This document shows, piece by piece, positions 58,169 to 64,000 of a stretch of 64,000 nt of DNA. Made by a program: the position numbers and the translations under genes. Below the pieces are notes generated by a model that ran no database searches, was not told the origin of the DNA, and worked only from the letters and a program-made list of their open reading frames with translations. Position 1 is the stretch's first letter. Each line of letters opens with the position of its first letter. Source of the stretch: Bradyrhizobium sp. CCGE-LA001 (GTDB taxonomy: Bacteria > Pseudomonadota > Alphaproteobacteria > Rhizobiales > Xanthobacteraceae); assembly GCF_000296215.2 (NCBI RefSeq), contig NZ_CP013949.1:5201501-5265500 (forward strand), read 5' to 3'.

Positions 58169-58465
58169 TCAATTGGCGGCCGTGCCGGATTTCTTCTTCG
58201 GTGCGCTGGTCGCGGCCGAGGCCTTCGGCGCCGCCGACTGCTTCGGCGGATCGGAGCGCATGCCGCCCCAGGGATCGTTGGACGTCTTGGTGTCCGGAAT
58301 CTTCTTCAGCGTTTCCTTGTAAGCCTTGTCACGTTCGGCTTCGGCCGCCTTCTCCTCGGGGGTCTTGCTCGGCGCATCCTGCAGCAAATTGAGCTGGGGC
58401 ATTTGCGCATAGGCAGGTCCCGCCAGCACGGCCAGCACCGCGGCCAAACGGAAAAACTTCATCAT
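58169..58465 (-). CDS. small exported protein with DPWGG motif (paralogue A)
   Basis: This 98-aa protein has a signal peptide (LAAVLAVLAGPAYAQ), then a charged helix (EEKAAEAERDKAYKETLKKI), the DPWGGM motif and a Lys/Ala/Ser-rich tail. The ATG is at 58465 after AAGGAGTGG. A shorter relative with the same A-Y-K-x-x-L-x-x-I-P and D-P-W-G-G pattern lies at 60210. Function is unknown. Confidence 0.75.
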   Translation of the reverse strand: MMKFFRLAAVLAVLAGPAYAQMPQLNLLQDAPSKTPEEKAAEAERDKAYKETLKKIPDTKTSNDPWGGMRSDPPKQSAAPKASAATSAPKKKSGTAAN

Positions 58466-58552
58466 CCACTCCTTGATCATCCATGACGCGCGGATCGCCC
58501 GCGCCTTGTCGTCCTTGTCGCGGCGAAGCGCAACCCCAGGGCTGCATGGCCG

Positions 58553-58687
58553 TTACAACCGGTCCGATCTGCACGATTTCGGCGCATGCAGCCAGTCGTC
58601 CCAGATCGGCCCGCATCTGGTGCACCCGTTCAGCACAAGGCCGAGCGCAGCCAGACAAAAGACCAGGACACATCGACGCAACATCAT
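58553..58687 (-). CDS. small lipoprotein
   Basis: This 44-aa protein has a signal peptide with a lipobox (VLVFCLAALGLVLNGC). The mature end has TRCGPIWDDWLHAPKSC, with three Cys counting the lipidated one. The start is ATG 58687 or 58684. The same short Cys-containing lipoprotein is met repeatedly in Bradyrhizobium genomes, from memory. It is predicted to sit in the outer membrane. Function is unknown. Confidence 0.65.
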   Translation of the reverse strand: MMLRRCVLVFCLAALGLVLNGCTRCGPIWDDWLHAPKSCRSDRL

Positions 58688-58833
58688 CCACCCGTACCCA
58701 AGCGCGGCATCATATCGGGCGAAGTCGGGCATTTTCAAGCCGACCGGGCCGGCGCCGGACCGGGTGACTTTGCCACGCCGATACGCGCAGAATGCCGCGG
58801 AAACATCCGGCAACAATGGAGGGAACGACAGTA

Positions 58834-59298
58834 ATGCCAATGCAGCCCAACGCCGAGTTCGGCATCACGGAGGCCGGACGCATCCTCGGCGAGGTCTTTG
58901 CGCCCTGGGTTCAGGATCTCGGCCTTTCGGTCGAGCGCATCGAGATCGCACAGCCTGCGGACGCGCCGGACTGGCAGCCGGGCGCGGTCTTGCGCATGCC
59001 GTTTTCGGAGCGGCTGTGCCGCAACGGCGGCATCGTCTGCGGCCAGGCGCTGATGGCGCTCGCCGACACCGCGATGGTGATCGCGATCTTCGCCGCCAAT
59101 CGCGGCTATCGTCCGATGACCACGGTCGACCAGACCACCCATTTCATGCGCGCGGCCAGCGCCTCGGACGTGCTTGCGGATGCCCGCGTGGTCCGACTCG
59201 GGCGCACCATGAGCTTTGGCCGCGTCACCCTGCTGTCGGCCTCCGACAACAAGCCGGTCGCGATGGTGTCGAGCGCGTTCGCGATGCTGCCGGGCTGA
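58834..59298 (+). CDS. PaaI-family hotdog thioesterase
   Basis: This 154-aa protein has the hotdog core with RNGGIVCGQALMALADTAMV (a G-x-V-x-G-Q version of the loop) and the DQTTHFMRAA strand. ATG 58834 has GGAGGGA upstream. Such enzymes hydrolyse acyl-CoA, often of aromatic acids. There is no HGG here; CGQ takes its place, so the catalytic details may differ from the thioesterase at 28344. Substrate is unknown. Confidence 0.78.
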   Translation: MPMQPNAEFGITEAGRILGEVFAPWVQDLGLSVERIEIAQPADAPDWQPGAVLRMPFSERLCRNGGIVCGQALMALADTAMVIAIFAANRGYRPMTTVDQTTHFMRAASASDVLADARVVRLGRTMSFGRVTLLSASDNKPVAMVSSAFAMLPG

Positions 59299-59308
59299 GC
59301 ATCTTCCC

Positions 59309-59363
59309 AAAAAAAGAGAGCCGCGGCAGCGCAAGGCGCACCGCGGCTCTGCATCACGTTTTT
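59309..59363 (-). terminator. hairpin terminator, usable on both strands
   Basis: The arms AGAGCCGCGG (59317-59326) and CCGCGGCTCT (59341-59350) are followed on the minus strand by T7 (59315-59309). A T5 also lies 8 bases after it on the plus strand. It lies between the thioesterase and the convergent HdeA-like gene. Confidence 0.75.
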
Positions 59364-59436
59364 GTCGAACACATTTGCATCGAAGCGAGAGACAAGCGCG
59401 ATTGCGGCCGCGCTTCAGGCGGTACGCTCCTAGGAA

Positions 59437-59730
59437 CTACTTGCCGAGAATTTCGTCGGCCGCGGTGACGACACTGACGGTCGGATTCTTTCCGCAATAG
59501 GCACCGAACTTCTTGGCATTCTCAATGAACACCTCGGTGTCGATGATCGCGTTGTCCTCGTCGCCCTTGTACCAGCCGTCCATCCAGGTCAGCACGACCG
59601 CGATGTTGTCTTCCCCACTATCGAGGAATTGCTTGCAGCTCATGGTCGAGAGGTCCCACTTGGCGGCCTGGGCGGGCATCGACGACAGCGAAAGCGCCGC
59701 GGCGAACAGAAGCGAAAGCGTGGTCTTCAT
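59437..59730 (-). CDS. HdeA/HdeB-family exported protein
   Basis: This 97-aa protein has a signal peptide (about 1-22, LLFAAALSLSSMPAQA). In the mature part two Cys (STMSCKQFL and FGAYCGKNP) can form the disulfide that HdeA has. WMDGWYKGDED is the family centre. HdeA proteins protect the periplasm against acid by binding unfolded proteins. The ATG is at 59730, after GGAGATTCC. The length fits. Confidence 0.8.
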   Translation of the reverse strand: MKTTLSLLFAAALSLSSMPAQAAKWDLSTMSCKQFLDSGEDNIAVVLTWMDGWYKGDEDNAIIDTEVFIENAKKFGAYCGKNPTVSVVTAADEILGK

Positions 59731-60209
59731 CGGAATCTCCATCGGCGCGTAACGCCATAAAGGAAAGGGCTTGCAGGAAAAGTCTGCGGGAAGTGACTCG
59801 CCGCTTCGACGTCGTAAACGAAGTCTGAAGCGCTGTGCAAGTAACGCCAGTATTGCGTGTGACAATTTCGTGCGGAATTGCCGCCCTGTTTGGCGCAGCG
59901 ACCGGCGCGTAGGCCTCGCTTCGTGCAATGACGTACGCGATGTGAACACGCGTTCGCATCACATCCACAATACGATTATGATTGCGTGGTACGACGGCGG
60001 CGACGTCAACGCAGGCTTGCGATCGCGAGCACGACGATCGCGAGTACGATCATCGATGAGACCGCGAGAAATCGTCCGCCAGGACGATCGATGGTGCGCG
60101 ACCACAATGTCGGCGCAGCGTCAGCCGAAACGCGGCGACGCTGTCGCCGATCGAGGTGCCGCGATCCCTCGCAGTGGCGAGGGGCGGGAGCCATCGGAAT
60201 CTCCGCGTT
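59731..60209. other. long non-coding stretch between the HdeA-like gene and the paralogue B gene
   Basis: In these 479 bp only poor reading frames are found. Around 60020-60050 the motif GATCGCGAG occurs twice 18 bases apart (GATCGCGAGCACGACGATCG). A possible peptide of 62 aa on the minus strand at 60006-60194 has a hydrophobic end but no ribosome site. I see no RNA gene. The promoter of the HdeA-like gene should lie next to 59731. Confidence 0.45.
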
Positions 60210-60434
60210 CTATTTCGTCTTCTTGGCGGGCTCGCTCGGGCGCGCCCCGCCCCACGGATCATACTTATCCTTGGGCTCGGGAATGCGATCGAGTGCGGCC
60301 TTGTAGGCCTTCTCGTCGACCTTGGGCTTGTTGTCCCCCTGCTTGGTCCCTTCATTGGGCTGGCGCCGACCCTGCGCCTCGGCCGCTCCGGTCGCCAACG
60401 CCAGCAATGCGGCGGCTATGACCAAAACCCTCAT
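60210..60434 (-). CDS. small exported protein with DPWGG motif (paralogue B)
   Basis: This 74-aa protein has a signal peptide (VLVIAAALLALATGAAEAQ). The mature part runs RRQPNEGTKQGDNKPKVDEK, then AYKAALDRIPEPKDKYDPWG, ending in a Lys-rich tail. It is the relative of the gene at 58169. ATG 60434 is chosen for the signal peptide. Function is unknown. Confidence 0.72.
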   Translation of the reverse strand: MRVLVIAAALLALATGAAEAQGRRQPNEGTKQGDNKPKVDEKAYKAALDRIPEPKDKYDPWGGARPSEPAKKTK

Positions 60435-60586
60435 CGATGCAATCCCCCTCGTCTGGGGCACAAACTAGCCTGCATTCCCGTATTAGCAAATGCCGCGGGT
60501 TCTAAGGCTTCAGCAAAACTTGATCGGGCCTGACTTCGCCGGATCGCATTCGTGCCTATCTGTTGGCCCGCAGGGGACCTCCACGG

Positions 60587-60991
60587 ATGTTGCGGATCAT
60601 TGCTCATGCGGCGCTGTTCGCCGGCGCGCTCGCGCTCGGTGGATGCGGCTTTGCCGACAGCCGGGCGCCGGTGCCCGAGTTCATGCGCATGAAGGAAGCC
60701 GAGCAGCCGCCGCCCGAACCGGTCCCCGACGTCAAGCGCGTGGTGCGTGAGCAGATCGACGTCGTCTTCCTCAGCACGTCCTATCCGCGCGAGGTGCACG
60801 TTGCACCGCCCCATCGTGAGGTGCGCGGAGCGGGCTGGACGGCATGCGTCCGCGCGCAGCTCACCTCGGCAACCGGGACGCCGCTGGGCGCTCAGACCTA
60901 CATCGTGACGATCATGGGCGGAAAGGTCGTCGATCGCCGACGCGCGGAAGGCGACGACATCTGCGGGACCGAGACTTACGAGCCGATCTAG
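60587..60991 (+). CDS. lipoprotein of unknown function
   Basis: This 134-aa protein has a lipobox in LFAGALALGGCGFAD. The mature part has a Pro-rich start (EQPPPEPVPD), QIDVVFLSTSYPREVHVAPP and a C-terminal domain GWTACVRAQLTSATGTPLGA with a Cys pair. ATG 60587 is chosen for the signal peptide. It diverges from the paralogue B gene. No family is assigned. Confidence 0.72.
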   Translation: MLRIIAHAALFAGALALGGCGFADSRAPVPEFMRMKEAEQPPPEPVPDVKRVVREQIDVVFLSTSYPREVHVAPPHREVRGAGWTACVRAQLTSATGTPLGAQTYIVTIMGGKVVDRRRAEGDDICGTETYEPI

Positions 60992-61099
60992 GAACAACCG
61001 CCTTGCGGAGCGCCGGGTTCCGGGAAAAACCAGCATCAAAGCGGGGAACGATCGCCGCCTGCCCTTCTTGTTACCGCCGAGGGCAGTTTCGAGGAGGAC

Positions 61100-61432
61100 A
61101 TGATGAGGACATTCACGATTGCGCTGTTGGCCGGCGTCGGTGCGTTGGCCGCAGCAACGGGCGCCAAGGCGGCCGACGTCTATGCGACCGGCGAATACAT
61201 GAATCCCGATCTCATCCAGGAAGTGCGGATGGTCTGCGACGAGGACGGAAATTGCTACCGCAGCCGCAGCCGCTCGCGCGTGATCGTGCGCGACTCCTAT
61301 GCGACCATGCCGAGCGATCGATATTACGAGCGACGGACCTATCATCGCCATTATGACGACGGCCCGCGCGCCGGCGTCGGCATCCGCGCGCCCGGAGTCA
61401 GCGTCGGCGTCGGTGTCAACGACCGCTGGTAA
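61100..61432 (+). CDS. exported protein of unknown function
   Basis: This 110-aa protein has a signal peptide (about 1-24, LLAGVGALAAATGAKAAD). A Cys pair is in MVCDEDGNCYRSRS, followed by an Arg/Ser-rich middle with Tyr and His repeats, and a Gly/Val end, GVSVGVGVND. It may be surface-exposed. The ATG at 61100 has GAGGAGGACATG upstream. No family is recognised. Confidence 0.7.
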   Translation: MMRTFTIALLAGVGALAAATGAKAADVYATGEYMNPDLIQEVRMVCDEDGNCYRSRSRSRVIVRDSYATMPSDRYYERRTYHRHYDDGPRAGVGIRAPGVSVGVGVNDRW

Positions 61433-61495
61433 TCGATGACGTCACGATGGGCGGGATGGGACCGAACGAGCGAAGACTCGCCCGGTCCCATTCGG

Positions 61496-61960
61496 TCAGG
61501 CTTCAAGTGAGTCGGCCGGCGTGACGATGCGCGCCGCCGGCGAATGCGCGATGAACCGGGCAAGCACCATGCCGGCAAACATCGCCGCGACGAAGATGAA
61601 CGCCGAAGTCGAGCCAAGTCCGAGCGCGGTCAAGGCCGGTCCCGGACAGAAGCCTGCCAATCCCCAGCCGATGCCGAAGATCGCGGGACCTGCGATGATC
61701 CTGACATCGATGTCCCTTCGTGAGGGAAGATAAAACCGCTCGGCGAAGACCGGACGTGCGTGCTTCAGGACACGGTTGAAGCCGATGAAGGTCACTGCGA
61801 CGGCACCGGCCATCACGAACGCAAGGCTCGCATCCCACGTCCCCGCGGGAATACCACCGAGGTCGAGGAAGTTGAGAACCTTGGCCGGGTCCGACATGCC
61901 CGACACGATGAGGCCGAGACCAAAGATCAGGCCGATCGCGAATTGAACGAGAATGGCCAT
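61496..61960 (-). CDS. YeeE/YedE (sulfur-transport) family membrane protein, second half
   Basis: This 154-aa protein has four membrane helices. FGLGLIVSGMSDPAKVLNFL near the N terminus and GLAGFCPGPALTALG with the conserved Cys are family features. YeeE/YedE proteins take up thiosulfate or related sulfur compounds. It starts 5 bases after the end of its partner, so the two half-size proteins are made together and probably pair. No sulfurtransferase gene is adjacent. Confidence 0.85.
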   Translation of the reverse strand: MAILVQFAIGLIFGLGLIVSGMSDPAKVLNFLDLGGIPAGTWDASLAFVMAGAVAVTFIGFNRVLKHARPVFAERFYLPSRRDIDVRIIAGPAIFGIGWGLAGFCPGPALTALGLGSTSAFIFVAAMFAGMVLARFIAHSPAARIVTPADSLEA

Positions 61961-61965
61961 CGCCG

Positions 61966-62394
61966 TCAGCTCCAGTGCCGCATAACGAAGACCGTCGCAA
62001 CGGCCGTCGTTATGAAGGTGATGGTCGCGACCAGTGAGCGCGCCGAGAGGCGGGACAGGCCGCAGACGCCATGGCCGGACGTACAGCCACTGCCCCACAC
62101 CGAACCGAAGCCGGTGAGGAATCCCGCGACGATCAAAACGGCCGGCCCGGTCGCGATCGTCTGCGCAGGAAGTCGTCCGGTGACGAGCAGGACCAGCACG
62201 GGGGCGGCGACGAGACCGGCGACGAAGGCGAGGCGGCCGGCAAATTCGCCGTCTTCGTAAGGCGGAAACAGCCGCGCCGCGATGCCGCTGACCCCGGCGA
62301 TACGTCCGTTCGCCCACATCAGCAGAACGGCGGACACCCCGATCAGCGCGCCGCCCAGGAGCGATGCCATTGGCGTGAAAGGCGTCGCGATCAT
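61966..62394 (-). CDS. YeeE/YedE (sulfur-transport) family membrane protein, first half
   Basis: This 142-aa protein has four helices, with MASLLGGALIGVSAVLLMWA and the Cys region GFGSVWGSGCTSGHGVCGLS. ATG 62394 follows CCTGGAGAATC. It forms an operon with the next gene. In relatives, such pairs (PmpAB type) are next to BigR-type sulfide regulators; none is here. The cargo is inferred only. Confidence 0.85.
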   Translation of the reverse strand: MIATPFTPMASLLGGALIGVSAVLLMWANGRIAGVSGIAARLFPPYEDGEFAGRLAFVAGLVAAPVLVLLVTGRLPAQTIATGPAVLIVAGFLTGFGSVWGSGCTSGHGVCGLSRLSARSLVATITFITTAVATVFVMRHWS

Positions 62395-62583
62395 CGTGAT
62401 TCTCCAGGTCCAGAACAATCCCTGTGCATCCATCGATACGACCAGCGATCGGGCGCACGGATGCTCAACGAGACGTTAATACTACCATTCGAATTGACGC
62501 GGCGTCCCAACGGTATTTTCCAATCTTTACGCTAAGCATGACAGTAACGCGGTCTTGGCCCGCGTGAATGGGGATGATGGGAC

Positions 62584-63753
62584 GTGGTCGACATCGCGCA
62601 GCAGGCAGCGATCAATCCGGCATCGGCAAGCGATGCCATGGCCGGCCGCGCGCGCATTCCGCTCACCTCGATCGATGCCGGTCAATGGCGTGCGCTCGCG
62701 CAGCGCGCAATCGAGCCGAACGGCTATTACCTGCCCGGCTGGGAGCTCGCCGTCAGCGCGACGGCGCGCGGCCGCACGGATGCGTCGGCGCTCACCGCCT
62801 TCGACGCTTCTTCGACGCGGCTGATTGGGCTGATGCCGGTGACTTCGCTCTGGCGCGCCTGGAAGATTCCCCTGCCCGCGCTGGTGAGCGCGCATCCCTA
62901 TGGCACGCTGTGCAGCCCGCTGATCGACCGGGACGCCTCCATCGAGGGCGCCGCGCAGCTGTTGCGGCAAGCGCGCGCGGCCGGAGCCCATGCGCTTGTG
63001 CTGAACGACGTCGCGCTCGACGGCGCGGCGATGACCGCGCTCAATCACGTTCTCGATCGCGACGGCCTGAAGCCGCGCGTGCTCAGCTCCTACATCCGCG
63101 CCAGCCTCGATGCGACGCAGGACGGCGATGCGCTGCTACGCGAAGCCCTCGGCGCCCGGAAGCTCAAGGAGCTGCGCCGGCAGCGCCACCGGCTCGAAGA
63201 AAAGGGTCCTGTCGCGTTCGAAATCGCGCGAGGGCGCGACGAGATCGGGCCGGCGCTCGAAACGTTCCTGCAACTTGAGGCCAGCGGCTGGAAGGGCAAG
63301 CGCGGCACCGCGCTGATCCAGCATGCGGGCGATGCCACCTTCATCCGCCGGGCCGTGCCGGCGCTGGCGGAAACCGCGCAAGTCGAGATCATCACGCTTC
63401 GAGCCGGCACGACAGCGGTCGCCGCCGGCATCGTGCTGCGTCACCAGGATCGCGCCTTTTTCTTCAAGCTCGGCATCGACGAGCGCTTTGCAAAATATTC
63501 GCCGGGCGTGCAGCTCACGCTCGACCTCACGCGCCATCTCTGCGCCGATCCGGCCATTACAAGCGCGGATTCGACCGCGAGTGCCGATCATCCCATGATC
63601 AACCCGATCTGGCGCGGACGCTTCGCGATCGGCGACGTGCTGATCCCGCTACGGCGGCACGATCCGGTAGTGGCACTGATTCACGGGGCGCTGGTGGCGC
63701 ACGACGCCGCCTACGCGGCCGCGCGCCGCGCCGTTCGCTTACTTCGCAAATAG
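62584..63753 (+). CDS. BioF2-like (CelD/BcsL type) acetyltransferase domain protein
   Basis: This 389-aa GNAT-fold protein of the BioF2 kind is often linked with polysaccharide or cellulose genes. It shows PNGYYLPGWELAVSATARG, a helix RKLKELRRQRHRLEEKG and the central ETFLQLEASGWKGKRGTALI, with the catalytic-fold part GIVLRHQDRAFFFKLGIDE after it. The start is GTG 62584. No signal peptide is seen. Its acceptor is unknown. It diverges from the sulfur-transport pair. Confidence 0.8.
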   Translation: MVDIAQQAAINPASASDAMAGRARIPLTSIDAGQWRALAQRAIEPNGYYLPGWELAVSATARGRTDASALTAFDASSTRLIGLMPVTSLWRAWKIPLPALVSAHPYGTLCSPLIDRDASIEGAAQLLRQARAAGAHALVLNDVALDGAAMTALNHVLDRDGLKPRVLSSYIRASLDATQDGDALLREALGARKLKELRRQRHRLEEKGPVAFEIARGRDEIGPALETFLQLEASGWKGKRGTALIQHAGDATFIRRAVPALAETAQVEIITLRAGTTAVAAGIVLRHQDRAFFFKLGIDERFAKYSPGVQLTLDLTRHLCADPAITSADSTASADHPMINPIWRGRFAIGDVLIPLRRHDPVVALIHGALVAHDAAYAAARRAVRLLRK

Positions 63754-63759
63754 GCCAGC

Positions 63760-64000
63760 TTACTCCGCCGCCTCGGCGTTGATCTCTGCCGAGACCTGGC
63801 GGATGGCGCGGGCGAGCAGGTTCGGATCCTGCGCGCCGGAGACGGCGTATTTCTGAGCGAAGACGTAGGTGGGTACGCCGGAGATGCCCTTCTCGGCGGC
63901 CTCCTGCGCATCGGCCGACACGCGCGCGACATCCTCGTCGGTGGCAAGGCGCTTGCGCACATCTTCGGGGTCGAGACCGATATCGGCAGCCGCCTGCACC
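63760..64000 (-). CDS. DsbA-family (FrnE-like) oxidoreductase, C-terminal part
   Basis: The window end cuts this gene on its 5' side. The visible last 80 residues show LDPEDVRKRLATDEDVARVS, then KGISGVPTYVFAQKYAVSGA with the cis-Pro motif (GVPTYVF) of the DsbA/FrnE fold, and end AEINAEAAE. The CxxC site and the N terminus are outside the window. It converges with the acetyltransferase gene. Confidence 0.8.
   Translation of the reverse strand, partial: VQAAADIGLDPEDVRKRLATDEDVARVSADAQEAAEKGISGVPTYVFAQKYAVSGAQDPNLLARAIRQVSAEINAEAAE

Noticed and set aside
60006..60194. 62-codon minus-strand frame with a hydrophobic end
   Set aside because: It lacks a ribosome site, starts in Arg-rich sequence and contains simple GATCGCGAG repeats, so it is likely chance.

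Overview
The window looks like a chromosomal segment of a high-GC alphaproteobacterium of the Bradyrhizobium type. The evidence is the gene families and their order: an F1-ATPase zeta inhibitor (DUF1476), the three-subunit PurS/PurQ/PurL system, a GTTC-N7-GTTC SOS box in front of recA, DUF6894 and DUF2798 small proteins, and several kinds of intergenic palindrome. No phage, transposase, CRISPR array, rRNA or tRNA was seen.

Layout. 1-4516: three tandem exported caspase-like proteins on the minus strand. 4681-9600: an acyl-CoA synthetase, a SecD-like protein reduced to its periplasmic part, a membrane-anchored cyclic-nucleotide-binding protein and a glutathione transferase. 9787-15990: murI (frameshifted), an HpcH-type aldolase, a cupin, a stand-alone E2-like acyltransferase, rpsD, two adjacent antitoxin/ParE pairs (the first toxin broken) and a threonine aldolase. 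16093-19569: two paralogous serine hydrolases, a macro-domain protein and monothiol glutaredoxin. 19855-22114: egtB and egtD for ergothioneine.

19243-35547 also holds purC, purS, purQ, purL, bolA and grxD, all on the minus strand in that order. Genes of unrelated function lie between them: a permease, LtrA, an acyltransferase, a Bug binding protein, a CorA transporter and exported proteins. Two of the inserted genes overlap purS or purQ by ATGA. 35868-41594: the ATPase inhibitor, a LysR regulator divergent from a frameshifted PEP-mutase-family gene, cyanase, an HD hydrolase and a TrmJ-DUF559 fusion. 41935-54845: icd, alaS, a tandem glycine riboswitch with gcvT-gcvH-gcvP, two paralogous proteins of unknown function, and recA. 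55066-64000: mostly small exported, membrane or lipoprotein genes, two candidate small RNAs, a thioesterase, an HdeA-like protein, a YeeE/YedE pair, a BioF2-like acetyltransferase and the end of a DsbA-family gene.

Four genes (murI, the first parE, a lipoprotein paralogue and the PEP-mutase-family gene) carry five single-base frameshifts. One of these genes is normally essential, so sequence error must be considered beside true decay. The most interesting items are the TrmJ-DUF559 fusion with a degenerate nuclease motif, the pair of candidate small RNAs at 56.5-56.74 kb, the SecD fragment protein, the tandem caspases and the interrupted purine cluster.
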